Shown here piece by piece: positions 60,102-64,000 of a stretch of DNA of 64,000 nucleotides. Each line of letters opens with the position of its first letter. The stretch's first letter is position 1. A model generated the notes under the pieces. That model saw only the letters and a program-made list of their open reading frames with translations, made no database searches and was not told the origin of the DNA. Source of the stretch: Talinum fruticosum (Eukaryota; Streptophyta; Magnoliopsida; Caryophyllales; Talinaceae); assembly GCA_021018815.1 (NCBI GenBank), contig JAITYX010000049.1, positions 2,108,001 to 2,172,000 on the forward strand, given 5' to 3'. The translations under genes were made by a program, and so were the position numbers.

Positions 60102-62430
60102 ATTATTTTTAGAATTCCGAGATCTTATTTTCTAATTAAGGAAAAAGCAACATTAGGGTTTTGGTCTTGCCGTGAGGCTTTAGGGCCAGATTGGTGTAGA
60201 AACACCAATCTGGACCAAAGCCTCACCTACCGATCGCCCGAGCACACTCGCCTGTGCCAAGTGAAGGTGGGCACCGGCCAAAAGGCGGGGGCTAACAGAG
60301 TCAACGTCGGCCTCTACCCCGATGGGCGGATCTAGAACCTACTTTTACTATTCCTACAACTGAGATGCCATTTTTGAATAGAATAAAGAATAAAGTAAAG
60401 GAGTTGCCAGTCACTTTTTAAGAAAGATAACTAAGAAGAACAAAATTTGCTCTTTCAACCTTAGTATGGAAAAACTAAGACTAAAAGAGGATAAAATGAC
60501 TCCATCGGTTTTTGAACCGAGAATCAAGCAATCAAGTAGTTTGACTAGTGTATTAAAAAAAATGATGTAAACAATCAAGCAAGCGACATACTAAACGAAA
60601 CTAAAACATCCAAAACATAACAAGGAAAACAATAAAGAAAAGCAAGAAGAAAGCGATAAAAGAAAGAAAAGCGAAAAATAAAGATTACATCGAGTCGGGA
60701 GGAAATTAAAGCGATTACACCTCTTAAACCATAATACGAAAACCTATAAAACAAAAATAAATATAACCGTTTGAAATCTGAATTATGGCCCTCGGGTTGT
60801 TCTTCCTTGCTGATCCGGATCTCCATCTTGGATCTCTCAATGCAATGATGATAATCCAAAGAAAAAGGGCTCGTTTTGTGAGTCGTGTCTATGGTATAGT
60901 AATGATTAGTTGAATGAGTTCCCGAGAGATCAGCATAATCGAATATTCTTTAGCTCTTTGCACGGATTCAACGGTGAAAGGTGAATGCTTATAGAAATTT
61001 CAGCAGAGTGACGGTTAGGTGAGAGTATTCAGGTTGGCTTTTAGCGAGTGTGATGCTAAGGCAGGAAGCCATACGGGAATGAGAGCCAAGGCTCTCTATT
61101 TAGGGGTCACAAATGACCTAGGGTTTGCATCTTATCAACTCTGCAAACAATTGAAATAAAACAGGCCAAATCCTAAGAGATAAAGCTGGATCAACAAAAG
61201 GATTAAACTGGATAGAACCTACAAGGAGGAAGGTGGGCGATGGCTAATCGGGCACTCTTAAGGTTTCGTGCCCTAGTTGTGCTTCCAAGGACTCTTTAAG
61301 CCCAAAACACAATGTTCCACCATGCTTCTAGAAGGAGGGCGTTGGCTACGATGTCTTCGTTTGGAGGGTAAAAGCTTCTAGCCTCGTGTGGGCTATCTCA
61401 TGAAGCTTAAAACGCAACACTTTGATGCTCCCGATCATGAAATGGAACGTTTTAACATCGTCATCAGGTCTGCAGATCCTTGTCCGATTTGGACAAAAGC
61501 GAGAATGTGTTATTCGATACTCGGAATATTCTCACACACAACATGGGACTCCAAAATCTATAAAGGCTCAACCCGGTTCTTCGACGGTTTGAAAGAAAAA
61601 GGACTTATGGACCGACCTAAGACAAAAGGCTATTTATTTGGTGCTGGGGGTTCTTTGTGGTTTCATCGGCTTATGTTGCACCAATCGATCACAATCTAAG
61701 ATCGTAATCCACAAACTAAGACTTGGGGATTATCATCATCGAGCCAACAAAACAAAACAGAAATAAAGAGATAAGAGAAGACACTTTTACGTGTCTACGA
61801 GTTAGCCCCCACTTTGACCGAGTCTAAGAAGACGAAGGCTCAAAGTAGAATCTAAAGGATACTTACCTCAATTTTGTTAAGGCATTGTGTGACGTCCGGA
61901 ATCGGTTGTAATTAAACATGAACTCCAAAGTAGGACCTGAACTTGATCGCGATGCATGCGTTCGATGTCCAATAAAAGGATCCTAAGCTTGGCTTGACTG
62001 GAGTCTATAGCTTAGCATATTTTGGTGCTGAAACTTTGATCATTTTTTGATCTAAAGCTTGGCTAAATAATCTGTTATGCTAGCACACTTGTTTGTGCAT
62101 ATTTGAATCGAAAAAGATCGATATTTTACCCGAATAATTCGATCGAAAACAAACTAATAAAACTGCTATGGAAAAGTTGATTGGTGGGCCTAAAAGCTTC
62201 CACTTACATGCACAAGGGTTGAAAATCACATGCTCCAAGTGGAGAAGGCTGCACAAACTAGGGAAATGGGCTAGGCTGCAAAAGTTATAGCCGATTAGAA
62301 TCCACGGCGCCTCATGATCGACGCCGCAAGCCTTTAGCAAGTATGGCCCCGGCGTGCCAAGCCGGATTCCCTTGGTTCCTTACTACTTCCTTGACTCTTG
62401 TTTTATGTGCTTGGATGCTTTGACCGAATT
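60102..62430. other. Probable transposon-derived region with a long hairpin, class not identified
   Basis: No host gene seen. A near-perfect hairpin lies at 60,172-60,226. GC-richer sequence follows (60,227-60,330). A plus frame at 61,388-61,699 is open but not recognised. A phrase near 61,790 (ACACTTTTACGTGTCTACGA) is of a style seen in plant LTR elements. Taken with the next feature, this may be the LTR and leader of a Ty3/gypsy-related element. Confidence 0.35.
60172..60226. repeat. Long hairpin (about 25-bp arms)
   Basis: Left arm GTGAGGCTTTAGGGCCAGA, continuing to TTGGTGT. Right arm ACACCAATCTGGACCAAAG, continuing to CCTCAC. The loop is about 4 bases. There are two mismatches or small bulges in roughly 25 pairs. 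Confidence 0.8.
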
Positions 62431-62433
62431 TTT

Positions 62434-62443
62434 CTATAAAAGG
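62434..62443 (+). promoter_or_regulatory. TATA-like box upstream of the plant-mobile-domain-like gene
   Basis: CTATAAAAGG is followed by a CT-rich leader and an ATG at 62,561, 127 bases downstream. Confidence 0.45.
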
Positions 62444-62560
62444 AGGTGTCTGGGTGTGTTTCATTTTACTCTTCATCTTATTCTTGCTCTCCTCTTACAT
62501 TTACTTGCTTTGCTCCCTCTTGAAAACTAGTTGGTTCTCAAGAACTCTTTTGTCCTAAAA

Positions 62561-63990
62561 ATGCCTAGAACAAAAGCTCATCCTATAGGAAGAACTAGAG
62601 CTGAGAGCTTTACTCAAGACTCTTTTCTTAAGCGTGAATGGCGTCCCAAAACAAATAGAATCCAAGTGATCGGATGGTTGAAGCTGAAACCCATGTTTCT
62701 TCACTTGACATCTCCTCTTCGGTAAGCTAATTGGCTTAAACCTCTTCTTTTGCTCATTTAGAGTAAAATTTTAACCAAAATCTTGTTGGATTTTGTTTTG
62801 TAGAAAGTCTTAATTCGAAACAAGTAGAGGCATCCCGAAGTTTATGGAGAAATACGAGAGGATGCACTTTCCTCTCGAGAAGGTCATATACAATGCTGGG
62901 TTCGGACTTCTCTTTATCGCTCTACGTCACCTTATTGATAGATGGGAGGGAGATCCTATTAGAGCCATCGGTGTGATTCTGGGACACCACCCATGTATTC
63001 CATCTCCCCTTAGGTGAGATGACAATAACTCCCTTTGATTTTGCTTGATTTATCCGGTTTGGGCTTCTTGGGAGAACCTTTAGCCTATGACCGAAATTTG
63101 TATAAGAATCATGACTACCTTCGCCACCTTCTTGGTCTCGTACTAGATAGATTTCCACATAGTAACCACTTCAAATATACCGTCCTTTTCGAGGGTTTTG
63201 AGGATGAAGTTTTCCGGCCTCAACATTCTCCTCAACAACAAATTAGGATCGTGCTTGCTCTTCTCTTGAGTACGATCCTCTTTTCCGACTAGGCCACTAA
63301 GATTCATGTTCACTATTTGGCAAACTTAGTGGACCTTGATAAAATAAAAGATCTTAATTGGGGTGCTCCTTCATACACTTGCCTCATTAGGGGCCTCCGT
63401 GCCGGTGTGCAACACACAAGACCGGAACCGGACTCCACCAATTATCTTCCTTTGAATGGCTTATGGAAGATCATTGAGGTATGCTTAAATTCTCTTTTCT
63501 TCAATATTTACTTTTCATCTTGTGTGGATAAAAAGATTTACTTCACTTGTTAAAATGTAGCCATGGTTGTACAAATATTTTTCACACCTCTCTCTCGGCT
63601 CAACAAATCAACCCGTGTTTTCGGCATTTGTGTCCTGGGCTAGAGTTTATCTTGAATGTCCAAAGATACATGAACTAGGCTTCTTAAGATCAGCCCTCAA
63701 CCGTGTAAACTCGGTATGCTACCTCTATTCTCAAAATTTTGCTTCGAAATATGCTTAAAAGAGACTTTCACCACATTTTTGGCATTATGGTCACGCCCAC
63801 GGCCTGCATCATTGCCTGTGGTGCTGCCCTTGGTGTATTCCAGCCTTCTAAATCCACTATTTTTTGTCCATTTTCTTATTGTTTTTCGTTCTTGCTAGCT
63901 GATTTCTTGATAATTCCTGTATCTAGGCCAACTTCCACCCTTGGGCCCAATTTCAACTTCCCCAAAATGTCCTTGTGGCCCAGGAATTAA
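62561..63990 (+). pseudogene. Broken gene with plant mobile domain (PMD)-like sequence
   Basis: The ATG at 62,561 opens MPRTKAHPIGRTRAESF. After frame changes, it reads EKVIYNAGFGLLFIALRHLI (62,880-62,940), then HVFHLPLGEMTITPFDFA (about 62,990-63,050) and LSGLGFLGEPLAYDRN (63,050-63,095). The pattern 'W...T.TFHLP.GEMTIT..D...L.GL...G.P' is typical of the PMD found in MAIN/MAIL proteins and in plant transposable elements. At least two stops or frameshifts interrupt it. Later frames (63,567-63,770) stay partly open to the window edge. A transposon-borne copy is likelier than a host gene. Confidence 0.6.
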
Positions 63991-64000
63991 TTGAGAGAAG

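Noticed and set aside
62080..62340. 86-codon minus frame with HxxC-like residues
   Set aside because: No known family, and it lies in repeat-like sequence antisense to the probable leader.
1..64000. tRNA/rRNA genes, CRISPR arrays, operons, ribosome binding sites
   Set aside because: None seen; the window is plant nuclear DNA. The only tRNA-like sign is a B box in a possible SINE at 16,970.

Overview
This is nuclear DNA from a flowering plant, probably a eudicot with a moderately large, transposon-rich genome. It is AT-rich, and one protein-coding gene is split into about 30 short exons with GT-AG introns. The rest is plant LINEs, Ty1/copia (Sirevirus-like) LTR elements, Ty3/gypsy-like LTR sequence and microsatellites. 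Nothing prokaryotic is present. The species cannot be named from the sequence.

Positions 1 to about 43,400 (minus strand) hold one gene: the plant DOCK-family guanine nucleotide exchange factor SPIKE1 (SPK1). I placed 30 coding exons by protein similarity recalled from the family, splice consensus and phase. Together they give about 1,793 codons, from the start codon at 41,739 to the left edge, which cuts off the last ~50 residues and the 3' UTR. A 5' UTR exon ending at 43,073 is inferred. The DHR1 (C2-like) domain lies in exons around 30.8-32.5 kb and the catalytic DHR2 domain in exons around 0-3.4 kb. Every exon joins in phase except the one at 6,019-6,200, which is one base short in a T run (6,154-6,157). 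Read literally, this frameshift stops the protein near residue 1,001, before DHR2. An assembly error is the likelier cause, but a real lesion is possible.

The introns carry old insertions. The 9.5 kb intron 13,119-22,580 contains a decayed L1-type LINE on the minus strand (endonuclease, reverse transcriptase, zinc-knuckle, A-rich tail). It also holds a repeat with CCCGA-rich ends that encloses a gene-like CT-leader/ORF fragment. Other introns have two tandem duplications (133 bp and 245 bp periods), an RTE-type LINE tail and several microsatellites.

From 43.4 kb to the end there is no intact host gene. From 44.6 to 60.1 kb lies a nest of one Sirevirus-like copia family in both orientations. 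Its LTRs are about 1.47-1.49 kb, begin TGAAG and end CTTCA. Polypurine tracts are repeated upstream of the 3' LTR, and an extra gene sits between pol and the 3' LTR with its own TATA-like box. A probable gypsy-type LTR (about 48.0-50.46 kb) interrupts the nest. From 60.1 to 64 kb there is another decayed element with a long hairpin and a broken plant mobile domain (PMD-like) gene. All transposon coding regions show stops or frameshifts.
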